Source: Herbaspirillum autotrophicum (GTDB lineage Bacteria; Pseudomonadota; Gammaproteobacteria; Burkholderiales; Burkholderiaceae_D). Taken from it: a stretch of DNA of 64,000 nt. The DNA lies in the NCBI RefSeq assembly GCF_001189915.1, contig NZ_LFLS01000001.1, positions 1 to 64,000 on the forward strand. Direction: 5' to 3'. Positions 8,620-16,142 of this stretch are shown here, piece after piece. The notes under the pieces are model-generated. The model did not search any database. It worked only from the letters and a program-made list of their open reading frames with translations, and had not been told where the DNA came from. The first letter of the stretch is position 1. Every line of letters starts with the position of its first letter. A program made the position numbers and the translations under genes.

Positions 8620-9987
8620 ATGAATCTGTACAGCTTGCTGCGTGAACGCGCGGCCGCCGGCCGCCCGGTGCGCGTCGGTCTGATTGGCGCCGGTAAATTC
8701 GGTTCGATGGTGCTGGCCCAGGCGCAACACATTGAAGGCATGCACATTGTCGGCGTCGCCGATCTCAATGTGGAAAAAGCGCATGCCGCGCTGCAACGGG
8801 TGGGCTGGGCGGCTGACAAATACCAAGCCAAAACCCTCGGCGATGCGGTCAAGAAGGGCACCACCTGCGTGCTGGAAAACGCAGCGGCGCTGGCCGAGTG
8901 CGACGAAATCGAATGCATCATCGAAGCCACCGGCCATCCGATTGCCGGCGTGCGCCATGCGCTGGCCGCGATTGAGGGCGGCAAGCATGTGGTGATGGTC
9001 AACGTCGAAGCCGATGCCATGTGCGGTCCGCTGCTGGCGGCACGCGCCAAGGCCAAGGGCGTGGTGTACAGCATGGCGTATGGCGACCAGCCGGCGATCA
9101 TTTGCGAATTGGTGGACTGGGCGCGCTCGTGCGGTTTTGAACTGGTCTCGGCCGGCAAGGGCATGAACTTCGAACCGCGTTATCGTTATTCGACACCGGA
9201 TACGGTGTGGGGCTTTTTCGGCTGGACCGATGAAGAAGTGGCGGCCGGCGACTTCAATCCCAAGATGTACAACTCGTTCACCGACGGCACCAAGGCGGCG
9301 ATTGAAATGGCCGCCGTGGCCAACGGCACCGGCCTCGATTGCCCGGACGATGGCCTGGCATTTCCGCCGACCGGTTTGCATGATCTGGCCAGCGTCTTCC
9401 GGCCGGCCGCCGATGGTGGTCGTCTGGCGCGCAGCGGTCTGGTCGATATCGCCGCCAGCCAGGAACCGGATGGCCGCGAAGTCTTCAACAATATCCGCTA
9501 TGGCGTGTTCGTCACTTTCAAGGCCCCGACCGAATATGCGCGCGCCTGCTTCAAGCAGTATGGCTTGCTGGTCGACAAGTCGGGTTGGTATGGTTCGATG
9601 TGGCGGCCATTCCATCTGATCGGTCTGGAAACCAGCATCAGTGTGCTGTCGGCGGTATTGCGCGGCGAAGCCACCGGCTGCTCGAAGGAATTCCGTGGCG
9701 ATGCCGTCGCGACCGCCAAGCGCGATCTGAATCCGGGTGAAATGCTGGACGGCGAGGGTGGTTACGCGGTGTGGGCCAACGCCATTCCGGCCTCCAGGAG
9801 TCTGGCCGTGGGCGCGTTGCCGATTGGTCTGGCGCATAACGTCAAGCTCAAGCGCGCGGTCAAGAAAGATGCCGTGGTGCGCTTTGAGGATGTCGAGTTG
9901 GCGCATGATCTGGATGTGGTGGCATTGCGGCAGGAAATGGAGCGTCATGCACGCACCAATCCGGGCGGCAGCATCTTGTTGCGCTAG
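8620..9987 (+). CDS. DXR-like (DRL) NAD(P)-dependent oxidoreductase with SAF domain
   Basis: The N-terminal third is a Rossmann fold: RVGLIGAGKFGSMVLAQ (GxGxxG), acid-ended strand VVGVADLN, then IIEATGHPIAGVRHALAA and GKHVVMVNVEAD. The centre (GDQPAIICELVDWARSCGF, SAGKGMNFEPRY) resembles homoserine-dehydrogenase-like and DXR-like enzymes, and the C-terminal 100 residues look like a SAF domain (LNPGEMLDGEGGYAVWANA, LPIGLAHNVKLKRAV). A Brucella member of this type (DRL) is a deoxyxylulose-5-phosphate reductoisomerase; most relatives are uncharacterised and sit in sugar-acid loci. Here it leads an operon with a monooxygenase-like protein and a beta-hydroxyacid dehydrogenase, next to a TRAP transporter, so a catabolic role fits better than isoprenoid synthesis. 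The assignment to DRL is by pattern, not by search. Confidence 0.75.
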   Translation: MNLYSLLRERAAAGRPVRVGLIGAGKFGSMVLAQAQHIEGMHIVGVADLNVEKAHAALQRVGWAADKYQAKTLGDAVKKGTTCVLENAAALAECDEIECIIEATGHPIAGVRHALAAIEGGKHVVMVNVEADAMCGPLLAARAKAKGVVYSMAYGDQPAIICELVDWARSCGFELVSAGKGMNFEPRYRYSTPDTVWGFFGWTDEEVAAGDFNPKMYNSFTDGTKAAIEMAAVANGTGLDCPDDGLAFPPTGLHDLASVFRPAADGGRLARSGLVDIAASQEPDGREVFNNIRYGVFVTFKAPTEYARACFKQYGLLVDKSGWYGSMWRPFHLIGLETSISVLSAVLRGEATGCSKEFRGDAVATAKRDLNPGEMLDGEGGYAVWANAIPASRSLAVGALPIGLAHNVKLKRAVKKDAVVRFEDVELAHDLDVVALRQEMERHARTNPGGSILLR

Positions 9988-9995
9988 GAGTGACG

Positions 9996-10337
9996 ATGAC
10001 GAATGCCAGCGCGGTATCTGTGGCACCTGCCGCATCTGTCTTCGTCGTGATTGCCGAGTTCGAGGTCAAGTCCGCCGCGCTGGCGGATTTCCTCGCGCTG
10101 GCGCATGACGACGCCCACCATTCGGTGACTGATGAAGCCGGATGTCTGCAATTTGACGTAGTCTGTTTTCCCGATTCGACGCGCGTGCTGTTTTATGAAA
10201 TTTACCGCGACCGCGCCGCGTTCGATGTCCATCTGAAGACGCCGCATCTGGAACGTTTCAGAGCCGGTTTCCCGGCCTGTATCGAACGCGAATTGCCGGT
10301 GCGCTTCGGCTTTCGGGATGGCGGAGCAGTGCAATGA
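9996..10337 (+). CDS. antibiotic biosynthesis monooxygenase (ABM/YgiN-like) domain protein
   Basis: This 113-residue protein has the single ABM ferredoxin-like fold: VFVVIAEFEVKSAALADFLAL, DDAHHSVTDEAGCLQFDV, and FYEIYRDRAAFDVHLKTPHLERF. Members are small cofactor-free monooxygenases or isomerase-like proteins (YgiN, LsrG type). I chose the ATG at 9996 because AGGAG at 9986-9990 is correctly spaced for it, whereas the GTG at 9990 overlaps that motif. It follows the oxidoreductase by 8 bases and overlaps the next gene by 4, so the three are translationally coupled. In LsrG-like cases the protein acts on a phosphorylated or keto intermediate, which would fit this pathway context. Confidence 0.82.
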   Translation: MTNASAVSVAPAASVFVVIAEFEVKSAALADFLALAHDDAHHSVTDEAGCLQFDVVCFPDSTRVLFYEIYRDRAAFDVHLKTPHLERFRAGFPACIERELPVRFGFRDGGAVQ

Positions 10338-11248
10338 CGGCGCCGCTGACCATCGGTTTTATCGGCACCGGGATCATGGGGTTTCCGATGGCGCGCCATC
10401 TGGCGCAAGCCGGCTACCGGCTACAAGCCTGGAACCGGACGCCGCACAAAGCTCAGCGGCTGGCGGCATCCGGGGTAACGGTTGTGGCTGAAGTGCAAGA
10501 GGTGGTGCGCGCTGCCGATGTGTTGATTTGCATGCTCAGCTCCGGTCCCAGTTGCGATGAAGTGCTGCTCGGTGAGCAGGGCTTGATTGCTGCCATGCGG
10601 CCCGGCGCATTGCTGATCGTGATGAGTTCGATCCCGGTCGAAACTGCGCGCCATCAGGCAGTACAGGCGACGTTGCGTGGCATCGCCTATATCGATGCGC
10701 CGGTCTCGGGCGGTGAAAAGGGCGCGACGGAAGCGACGCTGGCGATCATGGCCGGCGGCACCCCGCAGGCATATGAACAGGCGCGTCCGGTGCTTGAAAA
10801 GATGGGCCGTCCGACCCACGTCGGACCAGCCGGTTCGGGCGAGCTGGCCAAGCTGGTCAATCAGATGATGGTCGCCAATACGATTGCCAGCGTGGCCGAA
10901 GCGCTGTTGCTGGCGGAACGCGGCGGCGCCGATCCGGCCAAGGTGCGCGAAGCCTTGCTCGGCGGTTTTGCCGACTCGACCATCTTGCGCCAGCATGCCT
11001 TGCGCATGATCGCCGGTGATTTTGCACCGGGCGGGCCGGCGCGTTATCAGGTCAAGGACACCAGCACGGCGATCCGTTTCGCGCACAGCGTCGGACTCGA
11101 TTTGCCGATGCTGAATCAGGCTGACCAATTGTTCGCCGCCATGCTGGAACATGGCGACGGCGATCTCGATCACAGCGGCATCATTCGCGAATTGCGGCGG
11201 CATAATCAACTGGCGGTGTGCGTCAGCAGCACTGCAGCAGTACCGTAG
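10334..11248 (+). CDS. beta-hydroxyacid dehydrogenase (HIBADH / tartronate semialdehyde reductase family)
   Basis: A 304-residue NAD(P)-dependent dehydrogenase. It has the dinucleotide motif IGFIGTGIMGFPMARHL near the N-terminus, the family motif DAPVSGGEKGA, and the catalytic lysine K173 in GSGELAKLVNQMM with an Asn four residues later. Members oxidise 3-hydroxyisobutyrate, L-threonate, glycerate or reduce tartronate semialdehyde. It overlaps the ABM gene by 4 bases (ATGA) and ends the operon. With the TRAP transporter it points to catabolism of a short hydroxy or sugar acid. The exact substrate is unresolved. Confidence 0.9.
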   Translation: MTAPLTIGFIGTGIMGFPMARHLAQAGYRLQAWNRTPHKAQRLAASGVTVVAEVQEVVRAADVLICMLSSGPSCDEVLLGEQGLIAAMRPGALLIVMSSIPVETARHQAVQATLRGIAYIDAPVSGGEKGATEATLAIMAGGTPQAYEQARPVLEKMGRPTHVGPAGSGELAKLVNQMMVANTIASVAEALLLAERGGADPAKVREALLGGFADSTILRQHALRMIAGDFAPGGPARYQVKDTSTAIRFAHSVGLDLPMLNQADQLFAAMLEHGDGDLDHSGIIRELRRHNQLAVCVSSTAAVP

Positions 11249-11289
11249 TGCAGCGGCGCAGCAGATGGCGATGTCTGCATTCCTGAAAA

Positions 11290-11320
11290 GCCAATGCCCG
11301 CATCGGCGGGCATTGGCTTT
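11290..11320. terminator. terminator between dehydrogenase and convergent exported protein
   Basis: A perfect 12-bp stem (GCCAATGCCCGC at 11290-11301 with GCGGGCATTGGC at 11306-11317, loop ATCG) is followed by TTT and preceded by AAAA. It can act for both converging genes. Confidence 0.75.
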
Positions 11321-11341
11321 GTGCGCAAGCGCCAAGCAGAA

Positions 11342-11965
11342 TTACTTCACGAACGGCTTCAACGGTGCGACCTTGGTATCCGGATTTTCGGTCCGCACGC
11401 CATTCATGATGATCGCCAAAAAGTTGTAGTAACCGTTGACGCCCAGCATGTCGATGACCCCGGTATCGCCAAAGCGGGCCTTGGCACGGTTATAGGTGAC
11501 GTCAGACACGCCCTTGTTGGTATTGATCTCGGTCGAGAAGTCATACACGATCTGCTCGTCCTCGCTCATGCCCTGCGGTGTGCGGCCATCGGCGATGGCA
11601 TCGATGACTTCTTGCTTGATGCCGACCTTGAGCGCAATCGGCTGATGCAAATACCATTCGACTTGCTGGGTCCAGTGCCGCGCCACGATCAGGATCACCA
11701 GTTCCGACAGCTTGGTGCCGATGGCGCTCTTGTAGCGCAGGTACTCGCCCATCTTGGACGAGCGGTCCATCAGCTCGGGACTGCGCAGCAGCGGAATGAA
11801 CGGACCATACAACGCCTTGCGCGGACCATCGATGATGTCCTGTGCCGCCTTGCGTTGGGCGTCGTTGAGCTGGTCCATCGCCGGTATCGGCATTCTGTCT
11901 TGCGCGTTGACTTGCATGCAGACGCCGAGCAGGCACAACAAGGACATCAGTTTCAGTATTTTCAA
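11342..11965 (-). CDS. exported carboxymuconolactone decarboxylase-like protein
   Basis: This 207-residue protein starts with a signal peptide (MKILKLMSLLCLLGVCMQVNA, cleavage before QDR). The mature part matches the CMD/AhpD alpha-helical fold: LYGPFIPLLRSPELMDR, YLRYKSAIGTKLSELVILIVARHW, EWYLHQPIALKVGI and IDAIADGRTP. The redox pair CxxC of AhpD is absent: the mature chain has no cysteine, so a peroxidase-recycling role is unlikely. Most CMD proteins are cytoplasmic, and a periplasmic member is unusual. It is transcribed alone and its function is unknown. Confidence 0.82.
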   Translation of the reverse strand: MKILKLMSLLCLLGVCMQVNAQDRMPIPAMDQLNDAQRKAAQDIIDGPRKALYGPFIPLLRSPELMDRSSKMGEYLRYKSAIGTKLSELVILIVARHWTQQVEWYLHQPIALKVGIKQEVIDAIADGRTPQGMSEDEQIVYDFSTEINTNKGVSDVTYNRAKARFGDTGVIDMLGVNGYYNFLAIIMNGVRTENPDTKVAPLKPFVK

Positions 11966-12123
11966 GCTACGTCTCCCAAGGATTGATTGTCATTATTGAT
12001 GTCGCCTCTGCTTGCCGGCAGTTGCGCGCATCGATATTACTCTCAATCGCGAGGGGGATTTACCATTTCTTGCAACGGTAAAATTGCATCTTGACCGGTT
12101 GCGGCCTGATGCACTGGATTGCT

Positions 12124-12366
12124 TCAAGCCAGCGATACCACGACCTTCTTGTCGATGCCGCGCTCGCGGACATGGATGGCGGTGGAATAGGGCTGGCGCT
12201 GGTGGCCGGCGGCGAGAATTTCCGGCACGTTGATGCCTTTGTGGGTCAGCGCGCGCAGCGCCGTGCCGGGCATCAGCAGATTGAGCAAACGCAGCAGAAA
12301 GAACGGTACCGTAAAGGTCGTCTCGTGTTTGCCATCAATGAATTTTTCGATTTTTACGGTTGCCAT
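12124..12366 (-). CDS. small conserved hypothetical protein (80 aa)
   Basis: The 80-residue product begins MATVKIEKFIDGKHETTFTV, contains a short hydrophobic stretch (FFLLRLLNLLMPGTAL), and ends IDKKVVVSLA. It reads like a compact beta-alpha protein with strands at both ends. I do not recognise the family. It is translated on the strand opposite to any overlapping frame and sits between two other minus-strand genes with its own space, and its composition is protein-like, so I believe it is real. Confidence 0.6.
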   Translation of the reverse strand: MATVKIEKFIDGKHETTFTVPFFLLRLLNLLMPGTALRALTHKGINVPEILAAGHQRQPYSTAIHVRERGIDKKVVVSLA

Positions 12367-12477
12367 TGCCAGCCCTCGATGCGATGCAGAGCAGCGATTC
12401 TAGCAGCGTTTCTGCTGCATTCTGCATGGCTTGCAAGAATGACAATGCGGGGTGCGCCAGACGTCAGTCCGTTCGCC

Positions 12478-12960
12478 TCATCTTCCGTCATATTGCATCG
12501 GTACAAAACAAATGCCGTTTTTCTCGGCCTCAGGACCCGTCGCGATAAAGCCCAGGCGCTCATACATGGGGACCGCAAACACCGATGAATTGACGCTGAA
12601 ACCACCGGCATGGCCGTCATTTCCGGCGGCGTCGCGGGCGTGTTGCCACAGGGTGCGGGCGACGCCTTGCCCGTGCAGTTCCGGCGCGACAAACAGATGA
12701 TGCACGTGGTGCCGTGCCGGCAACTGACGCAGTGCGATGACTCCCGCCAGCGCGGGGTTGCCGCCATGGCTGGCGACGTAATAACGGCAGGCCGGATTGT
12801 CGATCAGAGCGCTGATCGCAGCCGGTGTGACCGATGCCAGAAAGGCCGCCGCGCTGTCGTGTGTCGGGTCGGGCACGAAGTAGCCCGCCAGCGCGTTGAT
12901 CAGCGCGCTGATGTGCCCGGCCTGTGCGGGCCTGGCTGTTGCAATGTGTAACGAGGGCAT
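12478..12960 (-). CDS. GNAT family N-acetyltransferase
   Basis: The 160-residue protein is a single acetyltransferase domain: IATARPAQAGHISALINALAGYF at the N-terminus, strand YYVASHGGNPALAGVIALRQ, the acetyl-CoA motif LFVAPELHGQGVARTLWQHARDAA (R/QGxGxA), and NSSVFAVPMYERLGFIATG. It transfers an acetyl group to an amine; the acceptor is unknown. It is followed by 110 bases and then the 80-residue hypothetical gene on the same strand. Confidence 0.87.
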   Translation of the reverse strand: MPSLHIATARPAQAGHISALINALAGYFVPDPTHDSAAAFLASVTPAAISALIDNPACRYYVASHGGNPALAGVIALRQLPARHHVHHLFVAPELHGQGVARTLWQHARDAAGNDGHAGGFSVNSSVFAVPMYERLGFIATGPEAEKNGICFVPMQYDGR

Positions 12961-13001
12961 GATGGTTAAGGTGTGATTGATGGTGTGTGGCGCTGCCGGT
13001 G

Positions 13002-13574
13002 TCAGGCCGCGCCGCTCAAATGTTCATAGAGTATCGTCGCGCCGACGCCGATCAGGACCAGCCCGCCGATCATTTCGGCACGACGGCCGATGAGTTTGCC
13101 GAGCAGGCGTCCGAGCATGATACCAATCGTGACCATCAAGGTGGTGGCCAGACCGATGGCCAGCGCCGCTTCGATAATGTTGACATTGACGAACGCCAGT
13201 CCGACGCCGACCGCCAGCGCATCGATACTGGTGGCGACCGCAGTCAGCGCCAGCATCATGAATGACTGTTGCTGCGGCTTGGCATCGGCATCGGGCTGTT
13301 CTGCTGCCAGTCCGACCCAGATCATGCGCAAGCCAAGACCGACCAACAGCACGAAGGCGATCCAGTGGTCCCACTCGGCGACGAAGGTGGAAGCCATGGA
13401 ACCGATGGCCCAGCCGATCACCGGCGTGATGGCTTCAATCACGCCAAACAGCAAACCGATTCTGAGCGCCTGAAAAAGATGCGGACGTTGCAGGGCGGCA
13501 CCCTTGCCGATGGCAGCAGCGAAGGCGTCAGTGGACATGGCGAAAGCCAGAAAAACGATAGCGGCGAAGTTCAT
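13002..13574 (-). CDS. mntP: manganese exporter MntP
   Basis: This 190-residue inner-membrane protein has six predicted helices and the duplicated MntP signature: [16 protein letters not shown] in the first half and [18 protein letters not shown] in the second, each with acidic residues used in Mn(II) transport. It pumps excess manganese out of the cell. I chose the ATG at 13574 because this is where the first helix starts; an in-frame extension upstream runs through the riboswitch leader and is not protein-like. Expression is probably controlled by the Mn-sensing leader described separately. Confidence 0.92.
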   Translation of the reverse strand: MNFAAIVFLAFAMSTDAFAAAIGKGAALQRPHLFQALRIGLLFGVIEAITPVIGWAIGSMASTFVAEWDHWIAFVLLVGLGLRMIWVGLAAEQPDADAKPQQQSFMMLALTAVATSIDALAVGVGLAFVNVNIIEAALAIGLATTLMVTIGIMLGRLLGKLIGRRAEMIGGLVLIGVGATILYEHLSGAA

Positions 13575-13629
13575 GAGGGGATTTCCGATCGGGCAGGCGT
13601 CAACGACACAGCCGTGCGCCCGAACTTTG

Positions 13630-13778
13630 CACGGCCATATCGTTGGTCTCGCCAACCATCGTGCCCGTGACAGGCGCTGGCTACCAGTACCACGACCGCA
13701 GTTGAATGCCGTCGATGATGTTGATACTGGCTCTCCCGCATTGCGCGGAAGCAGGCTACTCCCCAAAGAGAGTCGCCA
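13630..13778 (-). ncRNA. yybP-ykoY manganese riboswitch (mntP leader)
   Basis: On the minus strand the leader contains CTCTTTGGGGAGTAGCC (13754-13770), a near-exact match to the conserved 5' part of yybP-ykoY aptamers. Further on come TATCAACATCATCG and, closing the element, GGCGAGACCAACGATATGG (13634-13652). This class binds Mn(II) and switches on Mn exporters; its position in front of mntP fits. A -10 like TACAAT lies just upstream (13779-13784). Boundaries are approximate. Confidence 0.88.
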
Positions 13779-13882
13779 TTGTAAAGGGATATGGCGACCA
13801 GCGCAGCGAAGTTTTCATGTTGTCGAATCCTTGCAACGCTGGCCCGTGAGCGGTTGCGGCAGCCGCTCTGGAAACTACGGTG

Positions 13883-15064
13883 TCAGCAAGCTTCGGCGGC
13901 CATGCTGTTGCGGCGCGCAGCCTGACGGCGATCCAGTTGCCAGCTGATGGCTGCCACCGCCAGACCGCTGGCGGTAACCAGTGCCGCTACCCACGAGACA
14001 GCATGCAAGCCGGGACCGTGATCGATGGTGACACCGCCGAGCCAGGCACCGAGTGCATTGCCGAGGTTGAAAGCGGCGATGTTGGCCGACGATGACAGGT
14101 TCGGTGCGCCAGTGGCTTTTTCCAATACCCGCATTTGCAGCGGCGGCACGGTGGCGAACGCGGCCATGCCGAGCAGACCGACCGTGATCACGGCGGCGAT
14201 GCGGAACTGGCTGGTCCAGGAGAACAAGACCAATACCGCCGCCAGCAATGCCAGACTGATCATCAGGGTCGGCATCAGATACTTGTCGGCAAACTTGCCG
14301 CCGAGCAGATTGCCGATCACCAGACCGACGCCGAACAGCAACAGGATCGGCGACACGGCAGCAGCCGGGAAGCCGCTGATATCGGTCAGAATCGGCGCGA
14401 TATAGGTGAATGCGGTGAACACGCCGCCGAAACCCAGCACTGTCATCAGCAAGCCCAGCATCACTTGCGGCCGTGCCAGCACGCGCAACTCATGACCGAA
14501 ATCGGCTTCTTGCTTGCTGTCCGATTTCGGCACCAGCCAGGCAGTTGCCAGCAACGCCACCAGACCGATCACGCTGACCGCCCAGAACGTGGCGCGCCAG
14601 CCGTAGGCTTGACCGAGCCAGGTGCCGAATGGCACGCCCAGTACGTTGGCGACGGTGAGGCCGGTAAACATCAGGGCGATGGCGGACGCTTGCTTGTCCT
14701 TGGCGACCAGACTGGTGGCGACCACCGAGCCGACGCCGAAGAACGCGCCATGGGCAAATGATGCAATCACGCGGGCGATCATCAGCGTGGCGTAATCGGG
14801 GGCCAGCGCACAACCGAGGTTGCCGATCACGAAGATCACCATCAGGCTGACCAGCAAGGTCTTGCGCGGCAGCTTGCCGGTGGTGGCGGTGATCAGCGGG
14901 GCGCCGACGAACACGCCGAGGGCATAGCCGGTGACCAGCAAACCGGCGGCCGACAAGGTCACGCCGAGGTTGACGGCGACTTCCGGCAACAAGCCCATGA
15001 TCACGAATTCCGTGGTGCCGATGGCGAATGCGCTGATGGTCAGCGCCCAAAGTGCAATTGGCAT
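13883..15064 (-). CDS. MFS transporter, DHA1 family (AraJ/YdhP-like)
   Basis: A 393-residue, 12-helix major facilitator with the DHA1 opening ALWALTISAFAIGTTEFVIMGLLPEVA, the motif GAPLITATTGKLPRKTLLV between helices 2 and 3, and the antiporter motif C region GVGSVVATSLV. AraJ/NepI/YdhP-type members export sugars, nucleosides or drugs. The gene is divergent from a LysR regulator 94 bases away, which probably controls it. The substrate is unknown. Confidence 0.9.
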   Translation of the reverse strand: MPIALWALTISAFAIGTTEFVIMGLLPEVAVNLGVTLSAAGLLVTGYALGVFVGAPLITATTGKLPRKTLLVSLMVIFVIGNLGCALAPDYATLMIARVIASFAHGAFFGVGSVVATSLVAKDKQASAIALMFTGLTVANVLGVPFGTWLGQAYGWRATFWAVSVIGLVALLATAWLVPKSDSKQEADFGHELRVLARPQVMLGLLMTVLGFGGVFTAFTYIAPILTDISGFPAAAVSPILLLFGVGLVIGNLLGGKFADKYLMPTLMISLALLAAVLVLFSWTSQFRIAAVITVGLLGMAAFATVPPLQMRVLEKATGAPNLSSSANIAAFNLGNALGAWLGGVTIDHGPGLHAVSWVAALVTASGLAVAAISWQLDRRQAARRNSMAAEAC

Positions 15065-15129
15065 AAAGCCTCCAAATTGAAGAAGGTGCCATTGTGCCCG
15101 TCTATTTTGTTGAGAAAAATACCGGTAAA

Positions 15130-15146
15130 ATCAAAAAATATTTGAT
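15130..15146. promoter_or_regulatory. candidate LysR operator in the MFS/LysR intergenic region
   Basis: ATCAAA and TTTGAT face each other across 5 bases in an A+T-rich stretch between the divergent start codons, only 13 bases before the LysR ATG. Together with the nearby ACCGGT it could be the site through which the regulator represses itself and controls the transporter. Confidence 0.35.
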
Positions 15147-15158
15147 TTGGAGTCAACA

Positions 15159-16040
15159 ATGGCTATGCAATCGGATGAATTGCGCATCTTCATCGCCGTG
15201 GTCGAAGCCGGTAGCCTCAGCGCTGCTGCCGAAGCCCTGGAGCAAACCACGTCCGGTGTCAGCCGCGCCTTGTCGCGGCTGGAAGAAAAACTCGGCACCA
15301 GTTTGCTGACGCGCACCACGCGCCGCATGGAACTGACCGAAGAAGGGCAGGTATTTCTGGAGCAGGCGCGCGATATCGTGGCCGCCATGGAACGCGCCGA
15401 AGATACGATTCGCATCCGCAGTCAGAAACCAATTGGCAAATTGCGGGTCGATGCTTCGGCGCCGTTCATGTTGCACTGTATCGTGCCGCATGTCGGCGCG
15501 TTTCGTGAGGCCTATCCCGAGATTGAACTGGAATTGACCACCAATGACCGTTTCATCGATCTGGTCGAGCAGCGCACGGATATTGCGATCCGCATCGGCG
15601 AATTGCAGGATTCGACCTTGCATGCCAAGTCGCTGACCTCGGCGCGGCTGCAATTGCTGGCCAGTCCGGCGTATTTACGCCGCCATGGCCATCCGAAAAA
15701 TGTGGCGGCGCTGGCACAGCATCAGTTGATCGGATTTACCCAGCCCGACAATCTGAATCACTGGCCGTTGCAATATGAGGAGGGCGACCGTTATCCGGCG
15801 CAACCCGCGTTGCGCGCCTCAAGTGGCGAGACCATCAGGCAATTGGCGTTGCACGGACAGGGCATTGCCTGCCTCTCCAACTTCATGTCGGATGAGGATG
15901 TGGCGCAAGGCCGCTTGATAAAAGTACTGGAAAAATCACATACGGCCTATCGCCAGAAGGTACATGCCGTTTATTATCGCAATACGCAATTATCCAGACG
16001 CATCAGTTGCTTCCTGGATTTTCTGCAAGACAAGCTTTGA
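15159..16040 (+). CDS. LysR family transcriptional regulator
   Basis: The 293-residue protein has the helix-turn-helix LRIFIAVVEAGSLSAAAEALE..TSGVSRALSRLE, the linker, and a CrgA/YhjC-like effector domain (GKLRVDASAPFMLHCIVPHVGAFREAYPEIELEL, DIAIRIGELQDSTLHAKSL). I chose the ATG at 15159, which has GGAG 8 bases ahead, over the upstream TTG. It is divergent from the MFS gene and is its likely regulator. Confidence 0.92.
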   Translation: MAMQSDELRIFIAVVEAGSLSAAAEALEQTTSGVSRALSRLEEKLGTSLLTRTTRRMELTEEGQVFLEQARDIVAAMERAEDTIRIRSQKPIGKLRVDASAPFMLHCIVPHVGAFREAYPEIELELTTNDRFIDLVEQRTDIAIRIGELQDSTLHAKSLTSARLQLLASPAYLRRHGHPKNVAALAQHQLIGFTQPDNLNHWPLQYEEGDRYPAQPALRASSGETIRQLALHGQGIACLSNFMSDEDVAQGRLIKVLEKSHTAYRQKVHAVYYRNTQLSRRISCFLDFLQDKL

Positions 16041-16142
16041 CGCCGGACCAAGCAACCGGTGGCAAGCAAAAAGCAGCAAGCAAGACTGTCGCAGCAATTA
16101 GCGATAACAACGAATAACACATAACAACGTAGTGGAGCAGGA

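Noticed and set aside
8614..10035. 473-residue minus-strand frame opposite the DRL-like oxidoreductase
   Set aside because: The plus-strand product has a clear Rossmann motif and ribosome-binding site; the antisense frame has none.
13574..13766. 64-residue N-terminal extension of MntP
   Set aside because: The bases form the manganese riboswitch leader, and MntP proteins start at the first helix encoded from 13574.
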